Shown here piece after piece: positions 45,511 to 57,204 of a DNA stretch of 64,000 nt (within the stretch, counting starts at the first letter, position 1; each line of letters begins with the position of its first letter). The translations under genes and the position numbers were made by a program. Under the pieces are notes generated by a model that worked only from the letters and a program-made list of their open reading frames with translations, had not been told where the DNA came from and made no database searches. This stretch comes from Sorex araneus (lineage: Eukaryota; Chordata; Mammalia; Eulipotyphla; Soricidae), in contig NC_073303.1 of assembly GCF_027595985.1 (NCBI RefSeq), positions 24,437,084 to 24,501,083 of the forward strand, read 5' to 3'.

Positions 45511-46460
45511 AAGAATTTATTTCTGCTAAGTTTTCCAACAGACATAACCTGTCAATCCAGTGCCATATAGTTATCATAGAAGTCTTTTCTGATTCTTTAT
45601 ATTTCTGTGAATTCTGTAAATAAGTAAAAAAGTAGTTTTTACATATTCCCTTTTAGTTCCAGCATACTTATTATTATTTTTTTTCCTTTTTTCCTTAGTA
45701 AGACTAGATTGTCAATCTTGTGTATTCTTTTGAAGAATAAACTCTTGTTTTCATCCTTTGTATTTTTTTAGCTTAAATTTATTTGTTTGTACTCTAGTTT
45801 TTATTATTTCCTTCCTTCTCTCTACTGATTTTTAATTTTATTAATTTTCTTCTTTAGTTCCCTTTAGGTGTAAAATTAGAGTGTTCATTGGACATTTTTC
45901 TTATTTTTATGTATTTCTATGAATTTTCTTATAAGCACTGGTTTTGCTATATCATGTATGTGCTGATAGATCATTTGCCAGCAATGATTTACTTCCAAGA
46001 ACATTAGGGAAAAAACCCTCTGGTGATCATATTAATCCAATAGTTATTCTTAGCATGTTTTTAGTCATCCTATGTTTAATTGTCTTTTTGTAGTTGACTT
46101 CTAGGTGTATTCAACTGTAATCTAGAAAATATATTTGATATTATTTCAATTACTTATAACTTTATTGATACTTATTTTGTGTCAGCTGATAATCTGTCTT
46201 TGAGATTGTTCTATGTACAGTAAGTGAAGTACAATAAGTTTTTTACAGCTAAAGAACTTAATGTTTATAAAACTCAGCTCTTCCAACTTCTCATTTAAGG
46301 TCATTTGTTTCCTTGTTGATCCTATGTCTGGTTAATTTGTCCATTAGTGGGTGAGAATTAAATTCATCTGCTGCATTTGTGTTATATTGATGTCTCTCTA
46401 CAGGCCTATTAGTATGTTCTTATTTGTATATTTTGATGTTCCTACATTGGTACAACTATT

Positions 46461-47394
46461 GGATGATCTAGCAAGGTATGCACCTTACCCCCAGTACTAC
46501 CTTTTCAGTCTCCGGAAATTTAGATTCTTACCTGAATAAAAGTTATTACAAATAATGAGGTTCAATAGAAACTAAAGTAATGTGATTGTTACTACAAGAG
46601 TCAAAACTTCTTTACATTACAGTAAAATTTTGTGATTTTAGGAATAATGAGAAAATTGTAGCCATTTTACAAATATTTTATATATGCCAAAAATGTATCT
46701 TAGAATTCAAATGTCATGCTTAGACTTCCTAGAGGTAACAGAGCCTGGTTTCACCCTTAATAAACTCTGCCATTAAGGAATGAATTCACTTCTATAGTTA
46801 ATTGCCTTCTTGCATCATTAGGATTATAGCCCCACTAGATAATTTTCTTTACTGTACCAATACAGTTCACTGGCTTTAGTCCTAAAACAAAATGAACAAA
46901 ACTGCTTGATACCTGGGCCCCTGTTAAGCTGCTACCTCATTTCTTTTCTACTTTCCAAAAATTTTCAGTTGTAGTTTATATTCTGGAATTTCTGTTTCCA
47001 CTTCCTCTCATGCTTATATTCTTTCTATATATTCTTGTCTATATCCAAAATAACTTTAATTTTATCAAATTCAAATCTTTACTCAAATTTCTCCTCCAAC
47101 TCAGTCCATCAGTATATTTTAACACAATTGGATACCACCCTTATTATTCTCACTTCAATTATAGTATATATTTAATTAACTTTCTTCAGACTTCACTGGC
47201 AAATCTTTATCTTTCTTCTGATGAATTTTTCTCATGAGAGTATTCTCTATTACTCTGGATGATGCCAGGAAATAGATCTAGGTTATTGTCTCTACTTGTA
47301 TTAACTCCTTGGGGAAATAATATTATCCTAGGGATTGAAATGGCATTAATATGCCACAACTCCAAGATACCACATTTCATTCTTTCTGTTCCCC
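46461..47394. other. No gene recognised
   Basis: AT-rich unique sequence; ORFs here are short. Confidence 0.4.
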
Positions 47395-47562
47395 TGGTTT
47401 TTGAGTAACACTCACGAATGCTCAAGGCTTACTCCTGGCTCTATGACTCTGTGCTCAGGCATTACTCCCGGTAGGGATGGGGGATCATATGAGGTGCCTG
47501 AAGATAGAATCCAGGTCAGTCTTATGTAAGGCAAGCACACTATCCATTGTACTATGTCTCTG
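47395..47562 (-). mobile_element. SINE, type A, old
   Basis: tttttgagtaacactcacgaatgctc..ctctgtgctcaggcattactccc..gtactatgtctctg. Confidence 0.75.
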
Positions 47563-47578
47563 TTTCCATCTCCTAAAG

Positions 47579-48223
<645 letters not shown>

Positions 48224-48366
48224 GGGGAACACATGGATTACTACTGGGTCTGCACTCTGGAATCATTCCTGTAGTGCTCAGAGTCACATTGGGGTGCCAC
48301 AGATCAAACCGAGCTTGGTTGCGTGCAAGGCAGATGCCCTACCTTCTGTACTATCACTCAGATCCT
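48224..48366 (-). mobile_element. SINE, type A, with hyper-expanded tail
   Basis: ggggaacacatggattactactgg..ctgcactctggaatcattcctg..tactatcactcagatcct. The normal poly(T)-gcttttt end is replaced by the pyrimidine tract. Confidence 0.8.
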
Positions 48367-48369
48367 CAA

Positions 48370-48895
48370 TTTCATTCTTGACCTTTTAATTACTGACCTC
48401 TTCTTTCTATGTATTTGTTCTTGAGCTACAGACTTCATTTCTGATCTCTCCTTTATATTCGTTTATACTTGAAATCCAGTCTTGTGTATCAAACTTTGTG
48501 TTTACTACCTTCTTGTGTCTCTCTAGGAATAGGTATCTCATATGTAAAGTTAATTTTGTACTACTCTCCAATCCCAGTTATCCAGGTCTTAGGTAAAGGA
48601 ATCAAAACTAACCCTAAAGCACAAGCCTTGGTTTCCCTTTTCTAAAACATTAGTATGTTTGGTGACCATGTCTTCAAAATATACCTAAAGCCCATCTATC
48701 TCACCTCACCTTTATTGTAAACATGCTCATCTAGACCACTGTCATAACTTACTTGAATGTCTTCAAAGGCCTTTGAATGTTCCTCTGCTTCCACCAGTCC
48801 CTCTACAATTCATTTCTACAGAGCAAGCAGAAAAACTGTTTTTAAAATAAAATAATGTAAGTTTCATGCTTTAAATGTCCAGGTATTTTCATTAC
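48370..48895. other. No gene recognised
   Basis: Unique-looking sequence. Confidence 0.4.
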
Positions 48896-48898
48896 AAA

Positions 48899-49059
48899 AC
48901 ACTGTCACTGTCATCCCGTTGCTCATCGATTTGCTTGAGCGGGCACTAGTAACGTCTCCATTGTGAGACTTGTTGTTATTGTTTTTGGCATATCGAATAT
49001 GCCACGCTTGCCAGGCTCTGCCGGGTGGGCGTGGTACTCTTGGTAGCTTGCAAGTTCTC
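48899..49059 (-). mobile_element. SINE, type B, 5'-truncated
   Basis: cactgtcactgtcatcccg..ggcatatcgaatatgccacg..ggtactcttggtagcttgc; tRNA-like head missing. Confidence 0.88.
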
Positions 49060-49404
49060 CCTCTCCTTGCCACATCTAGTTTATTTCATCAAAACTCTCA
49101 CTATGGATTATAGTTAAAGATGTCTGTTTTGATATTTGGTGTGGTTTATCCCCCAGTAGAAACGGAACTCCATGAACGAAGGAACTTGCTTTTTCTCATG
49201 AATATCTGCACCACTTCTGTCTAAAACAGTGACTATCCACAGTAGGTATTCAATATACATTTTGAGCAATACACAATGTTCAATATATATTTTAAAAGTA
49301 ATGAATTTGTTTTCAGTTTATTAAAATCATTTATTTTTCTCTGATTGTCTTATACTGTACTCCTTGGCAAAAAAGAAAAAAAACAAGGAACACATTTACT
49401 TTTC

Positions 49405-49600
49405 AATGTACTTTTATTTATTTATTTATTTATTTATTTATTTTTGGGTCACACACAGCTATGCACAGGGGTTACTCCTGGCTCTGCACTCAGGAATTAC
49501 TCCTGGCAGTGCTTGGGGAACCATATGGGATGTTAGGAATTGAACCCGGGTCGGCCATGTTCAAGGCAAATGCCCTACTCACTGTGCTATCGCTCCAGCC
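49405..49600 (-). mobile_element. SINE, type A, with (TTTA)n tail
   Basis: Tail complement is (ttta) repeated about 8 times. Left flank tcaatgtacttttattta and right flank tcagtgtgtttttattta look like a partly diverged TSD. Confidence 0.9.
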
Positions 49601-49615
49601 CTCAGTGTGTTTTTA

Positions 49616-49788
49616 TTTATTTATTTATTTATTTTTATTTTTTTGCTTTTTGGGTCACACCCAGCGATGCTCACTCAGGAATTACTTCTGGCGGTGCTTG
49701 AGGGATCATATGTGATGCCGGGGATCGAACCCGGGTCGGCCGCATGCAAGGCAAATGCCCTACCTGCTGTGCTATCGCTCTGGCCCCC
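49616..49788 (-). mobile_element. Second SINE, type A, perfect TSD
   Basis: TSD ctcagtgtgttttta at 49601-49615 and 49789-49803. It landed at the head border of the first SINE and has a deletion of about 20 nt (gcgatgctcactcagg). Confidence 0.94.
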
Positions 49789-49961
49789 CTCAGTGTGTTT
49801 TTAAGGAGAACATAAAATTTAAACATCCTAGCATTTAAATCTTAGTTGTTGTTTTTTTTTTTTTGTAGTGCCATGAATCACATCCCATACATGCAATGTA
49901 CTTTATCATTGAACCACATCCTTGCCTCTAAGTTTTAGCTATTAAGGAGTATATCCCTTGG

Positions 49962-50060
49962 TCTCTGGAGCACTACCAGGAGTGATGCTTTAGCGCAGAT
50001 CCAGGAGTAAGCCCTGAGCACCACCAAGTATGGCCCTAACCCCTTCCCAGCCAAATAAAG
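49962..50060 (+). mobile_element. SINE 3' fragment
   Basis: gagcactaccaggagtgatgc..ccaggagtaagccctgagcacc..gccaaataaag. Confidence 0.7.
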
Positions 50061-50830
50061 AAATATATCTCTTAATGATTGTATATAGTTAAAAAACAAG
50101 TTTTGAGAGCAGTCAGACTTCCACTAGAAAAATTTAATCTTTTCTGGTTTTGCTCCTTTTCTGAGCTTTATCTGAATTTAGAATATGATCATAATGGCTA
50201 TGGAAACTGCTGTTTTTGTGTAATTTAATTTTCTATGATCAAAATGCCAGAAATGTTACCAAGTTAGCATTCTTGTTTATTAAAACACAATGTTTTCAAG
50301 GCTAGGTGATATAACTCTTATTTTCAAAAATTACAAAATAAAGAACCGGTATGGGATTTACTTTGAACAGTATTTTGAGATATGGAAGAGTATAAACCAC
50401 TGATGTAATTGCTATGAGCTCATGATGTAAATGGACATTTATAATCACAATGTGTTATGTGGATGATAATCTCATTATTATAATTCTAAAGTGAAAAATA
50501 AAACAAAGTTGCAGCTAACAGGTGTGTTACTTCAAGCATACACTCAGTCATCTTAAATCCTGGCTTGGAAAAATGTTTACAATAACTGAAGGCCAAGCTG
50601 AGAGAGTGCATTTAGCATATTGGCAAATAAAAGAGAGTGCCTCTAAAATGTATTAAAAGAGATGATAAATGTAAACATAAAAACTTATTCATCAAAATTT
50701 AAAATTAAATGTAAGATATTTAAAAAAGCCAAAGAGGGGGATGGATTGGTAAGAGAGGGTTTGTTAAAAACATGCTGTGTCAAGGCTTGACTTTAGTCTC
50801 CTTGTGCTGTATAGTCAAGAAAATAACAAT
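50061..50830. other. AT-rich, no gene recognised
   Basis: Unique-looking sequence up to the left flank of the L1 end at 50831. Confidence 0.4.
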
Positions 50831-51364
50831 CATTTCCAACTATCATTCTCAAAGATAAGGGTCCCTTCTTTAATATGCTGGATAAGAACTGAGTGCTGAA
50901 AGTTGATAAAGGATCAAGCATGATAACTTCTCAGTACCTATACTTCAAAATATGAGGGGGAGAAGAGGAGGAGGAGAAATAGAAGGAGGAGGAGGAGGAG
51001 ATAGAGAGACAGAGAAGAAGAAGAAGAAGAAGAAGAAGAAGAAGAAGAAGAAGAAGAAGAAGAAGAAGAAGAAGAAGAAGAAGAAGAAGAAGAAGAAGAA
51101 GAGGAGGAGGAGGAGGAGGAGGAGGAGGAAGAGGAAGAGGAAGAGGAAGAGGAAGAAAAAGAAGAAGAGGAAGAGAAAGAGGAAGAAGAGGAAGAGGAAG
51201 AAGAGGAAGAAGAAGGGGAAGAAGAAGAAGAGGAGGAGGAGGAGGAGGAGGAAGAGGAAAAGGAAGAAGAAAAAGAAGGAGAAGAGAAAGAAGAAGAGGA
51301 AGAGGAAGAAGAAGAAGAAGAGGAAAAAGAAGAGGAAGAAAAAGAAGAAGAGGAAGAGAAAGAG

Positions 51365-51402
<38 letters not shown>

Positions 51403-51435
51403 GGAAGAAGAGGAAGAGGAAGAAGAAGGGGAAGA

Positions 51436-51486
<51 letters not shown>

Positions 51487-51697
51487 AAAAGAGGAAGAAG
51501 AAGAAGAAAGGAAAAGTGACTGTCAGAGAGAGAAAGGCAGTCTGGGGGAAGGAGGCAGAAGGGAAACTGAGGACATTTATGGTGAGAAATGTACACTGGT
51601 GGAGGGATGAGTGATGGAACATTATATGAATGAAACCCAATCATGGACATCTGTGTAACTGTGTATCTCATGGTGATTCAATTTGAAAAGAAAAAAT
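50831..51697 (+). mobile_element. L1 3' UTR with expanded polypurine tract
   Basis: The left part (gataagaactgagtgctgaaag) matches the L1 3' UTR at 54.96 kb; the right part (gtgagaaatgtacactggtgg..tctcatggtgattcaatttg) is the L1 end with A-rich tail. Possible TSD aaaataaca near 50820 and 51698. The element is mostly repeat: the normal 60-90 nt G/A-rich part is about 570 nt here. Confidence 0.88.
51011..51516 (+). repeat. 506-nt uninterrupted homopurine tract
   Basis: Only A and G on this strand: (GAA)n, then (GGA)n, then irregular GAAGAGGAA mixtures. ORFs coding for K/E/R or L/F/P runs across it are artefacts. Such tracts can form intramolecular triplexes. Confidence 0.98.
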
Positions 51698-51709
51698 AAA
51701 ATAACAGTA

Positions 51710-52195
51710 CTTATAAACCTTTTACTTGACAATTCTATACTTCATAGTGTGTCAGCCCTGAACAGTGTGACACTATGATTATTACTACAGAGATTACTGC
51801 AATCATAACTCAAGAATGGACAGTCCTTTCATGGATGGGGCTGGTTGGATGTCTATTAAATCTTATTAGATGGATTGGATTTTGAGAAGACATAATCACA
51901 GAGGATTGGAGTATGAAGACAGATGTCTGTATAGGCACAAAAAATTGACTCCGGAAAAGTTTGACTTTCTTCTCTAGGAGAAAGTATAAATGTGGGAAAT
52001 GAATGTGCTACAGTTATGGTCAAGTTTGAACTCAAGGCTCCAGCGTAAGTGGGGAAGGTGCTACTGGAAACTTCCAGTGAGGGTTAGCTGAAAGGAGTGG
52101 CTTTAAGAAATGAAATGGTCAATGGTGCCAAGCAAGAAGGGTTTCAAGGATGAATAATGTCATAAAGTTTAGCACAATAATGCATTTTATTATTA
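51710..52195. other. No gene recognised
   Basis: Unique-looking sequence. Confidence 0.4.
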
Positions 52196-52345
52196 TTTGT
52201 TTGTTTTTGAGCCACACCAAGGTGTTCAGGGCTTACACCTGGCTCTGTGCTCAGGGATCAATCCTGGCTCGGGACCACATGGGGTGCCAGAGCTCAAATT
52301 TGGGGTGACTTTGTGCAAGGCAAGTACCCTACCTCCTGTACTGAT
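52196..52345 (-). mobile_element. SINE, type A, old subgroup
   Basis: tttgagccacaccaaggtgttc..ctctgtgctcagggatcaatcc..tacctcctgtactg. Confidence 0.78.
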
Positions 52346-52494
52346 AGTGAGGAATTTTAAAAGTGATATTTCAATGCAATTCAAAGAGGCAGTCTAAAGG
52401 AACTGGAGACAGTCTATACTTTAAAAGGAATTTTAAAAGGAATGTACTTTAAAATCTAGGTGATTTTTTTTTTGGAAAAAAGATTGTCAGATTT

Positions 52495-52655
52495 CTTCAG
52501 CAAATCCCTCAATGAACGATTAGAGGTTCTTCCCGTTCCTGGAGCAAACAGATATCATTGGGCTACACTAGCACGTGACAGGGACAAATGGCCACGTTAC
52601 TGGCGCCCACTTGAGAAAATCGGAGATCAATGGGATGACAAGTGATACAAGTGAT
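52495..52655 (+). mobile_element. Long-insert type B SINE, truncated
   Basis: Carries the insert part (ccctcaatgaacgattag.., cagggacaaatgg) seen at 61.85 kb and the type B end cacgttactggcgcccacttgag..caatgggatgacaagtgatac. The head and core are lost. Confidence 0.65.
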
Positions 52656-53015
52656 ACTTTAAAATAAAATAGATTATCTTATTTAATTTTCCCAATAATC
52701 TTTCCCAATAAATATTATTATTCATCTTTAGAGATAACAGTCTCAGTAACTTACTAAATAACTTAAGATCCGATTACTAAACATCAGATTGAATGGATGT
52801 AAGATTAGGATGGATCAAAGGATTTCTTTTGTTTTATAATGCTGTATTTCTATTTCCATTTGATTTTTCTTCTACCTGTGTCTAGGTTTGTGTCTTCTTA
52901 TATATCAAAGATAAATGCTGTGAGTAAGCACACCTAATGAAGAAAGTGTTAGCTAGGTTTTGTTTTTTCTTTTTGGATTTCTTTTTCAATTCTAAAACGA
53001 TGTGTTTGGTTTCAG

Positions 53016-53082
53016 AAAAATGAAAGATGAATTCCTCGCTAAAAGCAGCAGTCTGCTAAAGACTGATAATGAGTGATTACCA
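53016..53082 (+). other. Exon-like segment with acceptor and strong donor
   Basis: A T-rich stretch ends ggtttcag|a at 53015, and ttacca|gtaagtag gives a consensus-like donor at 53083. The frame with ATG near 53020 reads MKDEFLAKSSSLLKTDNE then stop. The gene is not recognised. The acceptor's pyrimidine tract is broken by aaaacga, so chance is quite possible. Confidence 0.2.
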
Positions 53083-53129
53083 GTAAGTAGCCTTCACTGA
53101 TAATGAGTGATTACCAGTAAGTAGCCTTC
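53062..53129 (+). repeat. Perfect 34-bp tandem duplication
   Basis: 53062-53095 and 53096-53129 are identical. The duplication copies the gtaagtag donor-like site, giving two donors 34 bp apart (53083 and 53117). Confidence 0.97.
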
Positions 53130-53866
53130 TGTAAGTTTGCCACCCCCAGGAGTTGCTTTGGGACACTGTGCTTCCATGCTGGAGAAAAGTCAAATCATGG
53201 TCTCTAGAGAAAAGGGAGGCTAGCTGCGCATCTTCTGTTCAGTATCCTGAACTGAGTGGAAAAAAGGAAAGCCCACTTGGGCATGTTAGAAGCAACATTG
53301 AACGAACTCAAAAAATCAAGGTAATGCAGGCAGAGAATTGAGGATACAACTTGAGAGTTAGTTATAGATTTCAAAATTTGGAACGGTCTTCATAAAGAAA
53401 AAACAGAAGCTTTCAGTCTCATTTCATTAGGCACTGGTGCTTTTGAGCCATGAACTTTCCCTCACTTCAGAAACTTCTCTGGAAAATTCATTTCGTGCTT
53501 GTCTACTACAGTAAAAGCCTTAACAAAACTGTTACAAAAACAGACTTGGCCCGGGGAGTTGTGAGAAATGACTCAATTTTTTACTTGAGAAGCAAGCAGG
53601 CATTCTTAAGACAGCTGTATCTCTGACCTTCCGTTTACCTGCAACCTTGACCCATGCTCACTTCCAGAAAGGGCATGGGGTGATTGCTTTTCTGACTGGA
53701 AAATGACTGCAACACACATACCACTTAATTTCACATACTGGAAAACCTATTTGAAGGAAGAAGGACTGTAGGAGCCCTGGTTGGAAAATTCTGTAATCAC
53801 AGTCACAGAAACTTTCTTGGAAACTATGAAATCCTTTAGAAGGCTCCAGCATAGATTTTTGTTCTT
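53130..53866. other. No gene recognised
   Basis: Unique-looking sequence. Confidence 0.4.
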
Positions 53867-53880
53867 AAAAGATCTACCTG

Positions 53881-55275
53881 ATGGGGTTCGTTGTTTTTTC
53901 TTGTAAAGTTCTACTGTCACTGTCACTGTCATCTGGTTGCTCATCGATTTGCTCGAGTGGGCACCAGTAACGTCTCCATTGTGAGACTTGCTGTTACTGT
54001 TTTTGGCATATTGAAAGTTCTACTAGTGCCTTATATATCTTGAATATTAACTCCTTATCAGATGAGTGTTAGTTAAATAAATTTCCCATTCCATGAGCTA
54101 TCTTTGTATCGTGGTGACCATTTCTTTTGAACTGCAGAAGTTTCTTAATTGAACATAGTCCCACTTGCTCGTCTTTGCTTCCATCTTGCTTGGTCAGGGA
54201 TATTTGATCCTTGAAGATGCCTTTAGCTTCAATACCATGGAGAGTTTTGCTTTTGTTTTCCCTATGAACCTTATGGATTCAGGCCTGATATCAAGCTCTT
54301 AAATGCATTTTGATTTGACTTTTGTGCATGGTGTTAGAAAGAGGTCTGAGTTTATATTTTTGCAGGTAGCTGAGCAGTTTTCTCAACACCACACATTCAC
54401 TGCTGGTGGGAATGCTGACTGGTCTAGATGCTTTGGAAAACAACATGGAAATTCCTCACAAAACTAGAAATTGAGCTTTCATATGACCAGCAATACTGCT
54501 CCTGAAAATATATACTAGGGCCCAAAAACATAATTCAGAAAAGTGATCTACACTCCTATATTCATTATAGAACTATTCACAATAGCCAGAATCTGGAAAC
54601 AACCCGAGTGCCCAAGAACAAATGACTGGATGAAGAAATGATGGTACATCTACACAATGGAATACTATGCAGCCATTAGGAAAAACAAAGTCATGAAATT
54701 TGCTTAAAAAATGTATGAACATGGAAAGTATCATGGTGATTGAAATAAGTCAGAGGGAGAGGGACAGACATAGAAAGATTGCACTCATTTGGGGGATATA
54801 AAATACACCGAATAAGAATAATACCCAAAGAAAATAGAAATAAGGGCCAGGAAGATTGGGCCATGGTAGGAAGCTTGCCCACAGAGGATGGGAGGGAGAG
54901 GGAGTGCAAATAGGACAGAGAATGAACCACTATGACAACGATACTTGGAAATGCTCACTCTGGACAAGAACTGAGTGCTGAAAGGAGGTAAAGTTGTACA
55001 CATGATACCCTTTCAGTGATAGTATTTCAAACTGCAGTGCCTAAAAGGAATAAAGGGGAGAGAGTGGGGGAGAGGGGAAGGAGAGAGAGAGGAAGAAGAA
55101 GGAGGAGGAGGAGGAAGAGGAGGAGGAGGTGAAGGAGGACATCTGCCATAGAGGATGGGTAGGCAGGGTGGGAGAAAAATTCGGGACACTGGTGGTGGGA
55201 ACTGTACACTGGTGAAGGAATGGGTGTTGGAACATTGTATGACTGAAACCCTTTGTAACTGTGCATCTTATGGTG
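53881..55275 (+). mobile_element. L1 with twin-priming 5' inversion
   Basis: 54408-55275 is sense L1: ctgctggtgggaatgctgac, acaatggaatactatgcagc, then the 3' UTR with a GA-rich tract, and an end tggtgattcaattg plus A-tail. 53881-54407 is the upstream ORF2 part in reverse (gatggggttcg, tgaatattaactccttatca, ttatggattcaggcctgata, tctcaacacc). About 200-250 nt of L1 is missing at the junction. This is the known product of twin priming. Candidate TSD: cttaaaagatctacctg (53864-53880) and tttaaaaagagatctatctg (55461-55480), lying beyond the SINE piece at 55290. Confidence 0.88.
53916..54013 (-). mobile_element. SINE, type B, 5'-truncated, in the inverted L1
   Basis: TSD aaagttctact at 53905-53915 and 54014-54024, both L1 sequence. 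The copy is only 98 nt: the end part of type B without head. The L1 reads through when it is removed. Confidence 0.95.
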
Positions 55276-55289
55276 ATTCAATTGAAAAA

Positions 55290-55462
55290 AAATATGCCTG
55301 GGTAGGGTGCTTGCCTTGCATATAGCTGATAAGAATTTGATGCCCTACCCCATATGGCCCCCAAGCCCCAGCTAGAGTGATCCCTGAGTGCAGAGCCAGG
55401 AGTAAGCCCTGAGCATGGCTGGATCTGGCCCTAACACCAAACAAGAACAAGAAAAGATGTTT
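55290..55462 (+). mobile_element. 5'-truncated SINE, type A, joined to the L1 tail
   Basis: Begins within the head (cctgggtagggtgcttgcc) directly after the L1 A-run and ends in an A/C-rich tail. It sits between the L1 and the right copy of the candidate L1 TSD. Confidence 0.85.
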
Positions 55463-55480
55463 TAAAAAGAGATCTATCTG

Positions 55481-56064
55481 CATCAATTACTTCACTGTCG
55501 CTATGCTGCTCTTTAGCAATTATGATAAAACATCTCTGTCAGATCCTGTGCCAATTTTTGTTCAGTGAGAGATTCCTGGTCTGCCTGTTTTCTACCATGG
55601 ATATTTCACAAGTTGTTTCCTAAAGTTTTCGTCCTTTTTAAACTTTTGTACTTTAAAAAACTTCCCCAAGAGAAGACCTTATTCAGAACCAGAATTTCTT
55701 GTACATTTTTTATTATATAGGAATGTATGCTGTTTCTGGAATATTAAGACAAATAAATTATGAACCCTGCCCTAAATGGGTTTTTAGCTTGGCAAAGAAA
55801 GATGTACATGAGAATAATAAGAGCTGTTAAATTCTGGGAGTGAATTAGTAGATAGATGCAATATGGCAAAGGAAGGATATCAGAGGACTAACCAGCCTTC
55901 AGAAAGACCACGTGGCATGAACATCTTGGTTTTTTTTCTTCTGCTTCTGAAATCATTGCTGCAAATATCCTTAATTGCCTTTCATTCTTAGATGCAGTGT
56001 TTGCTCCTTTTATAAGACCATACACTGCTCTTTAAAATAAACAGTAGGAGTTTTCAACATTCCT
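55481..56064. other. No gene recognised
   Basis: Unique-looking sequence. Confidence 0.4.
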
Positions 56065-56220
56065 TTCTTTTTTTAATTTTATTTTATTTTTATAAAGTAG
56101 TTCACAATATTTGATTACATTTAATATTCGAACACCAATCCCATTACACTTTCCCACCATCATATTTTGGATGTTTCCATCCCGAACACCAACCCCTGCC
56201 CCAAAGCCCCGAAATAATTT
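56065..56220 (-). mobile_element. L1-like 3' end, diverged
   Basis: ttttattttatttttataaag..acaccaatcccattacac..ttcccaccatcatattttgg follows the layout of the antisense L1 ends but in a diverged form. Confidence 0.5.
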
Positions 56221-56381
56221 ATTTTGTATTTTTGTTATCAATAAACTGCTGAAAATGCTTCAAAAAACTTTCCTTAAGGGAGACTGTGTGAAGATTGTTG
56301 TATTTCACCCAGAGGCCATTAAGCCCTTCTATAAGAGATTACTAATATGGTGTTAAAGGTTGAGCCTTCTGTGCATATATC

Positions 56382-56616
56382 CCTATCATCCCATTGCTCA
56401 TTGATTTGCTCGAGCAGGCACCAGTAACGTCTCTATTGTGAGACTTGTTGTTAATGTTTTTGGCATATCGAATACTCCATGGGTAGCTTGCCAGGCTCCA
56501 CCCTGAGGGTGAAATACTCTGGTAGCTTGCCGGGCCCTCCAAGAGAGGTGGAGGAATCGAGCCAGGGTCAGCTGAGTGCAAGGGAAACACCCTACCTGCT
56601 GTGCTATTGCTCTGAA
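56382..56616 (-). mobile_element. SINE, type B
   Basis: cctatcatcccattgctcattg..ggcatatcgaatactccatgg..ctgtgctattgctctg. Complete. Confidence 0.9.
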
Positions 56617-56659
56617 CGAAATAAAAAAAATATTCACTGTACTTAAAAAAATGTATGGC

Positions 56660-56800
56660 CAAGGGGTCAAGGAGCTAACTCAAAGGGTGAGCCTTCATGC
56701 AACCTATTGTCCTGGAGTGGATCCCAGAACTACATTGCCCCTCCTGAGAACCACTGGGTGTAGCCTTGTTGGTCCCTGAGAACCCCTAGGTATAAAGTTG
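56660..56800 (+). mobile_element. Very old SINE relative
   Basis: ggggtcaaggagctaactcaa..gcaacctattgtcctgg..ctgagaaccactgggtgtagcc. Doubtful in detail. Confidence 0.4.
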
Positions 56801-56949
56801 GTGGCATCAACATCACTGAGGATGCAGGTCATTGTTAGGTCCTAACACTGAACCATTAGGCCCATTCAGCAGAGCCAAGTATCACCAGAAATATCCCCTC
56901 AGTCCCCTGAGCACTTCTTGGAAAACCCTTCCAAATAGACATAGAAATA

Positions 56950-57100
56950 GGGCTGAAGAGATAGTACAGTGGGTAAGGCACTTGCCTTGCATATAGTTGA
57001 CCTGAACTTCAATCCCCAGCACTGGGTATGTTCCCCTGAGCCTGACAGGAGTGATCCCTGAGCACAGAGCCAGGAGTAAATCCTGTTCCTACAATTTAAA
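56950..57100 (+). mobile_element. SINE, type A, old subgroup
   Basis: gggctgaagagatagtacagtgg..gagcacagagccaggagtaaatcc. Confidence 0.82.
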
Positions 57101-57157
57101 GAAGAAAATTTACTTCTTCTGGGAAAGGGGTTTTTCTTTTAAGAACTTCTTATAGTG

Positions 57158-57196
57158 TGCATATATATATATATATATATACATACATATATATAT
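57158..57196. repeat. (TA)n microsatellite
   Basis: TA units with two acata breaks, next to the CpG-rich fragment. Confidence 0.9.
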
Positions 57197-57204
57197 CTGT
57201 AAGA

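Larger units (their letters stand above)
42390..46460 (-). mobile_element. Ancient L1 ORF2, about 4 kb, with nested insertions
   Basis: Antisense L1 landmarks occur in the correct order over the whole stretch: gtactgcagtaaggtatgca (42650), gtctgatatccaagtctttac (42745), ttcctaggtatttaaat (43986), cttccaatactatgttgaataatag (44336), cttgttaaaagctttcttcgcatctg (44720), aaaccatctaggctcagc (45234), gattgtcaatcttgtgtattc (45707), gtcattggacatttttc-like (45885), atgtctctctacaggcctattag (46390). This covers ORF2 from the linker before the RT to the C-terminus. Fully degenerate. Interrupted by a younger L1 tail and SINEs listed separately. Confidence 0.85.

Noticed and set aside
50931..51671. Long K/E/R-rich and L/F/P-rich ORFs (220-246 codons)
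   Set aside because: Translations of a homopurine tract inside an L1 3' UTR; no coding logic.
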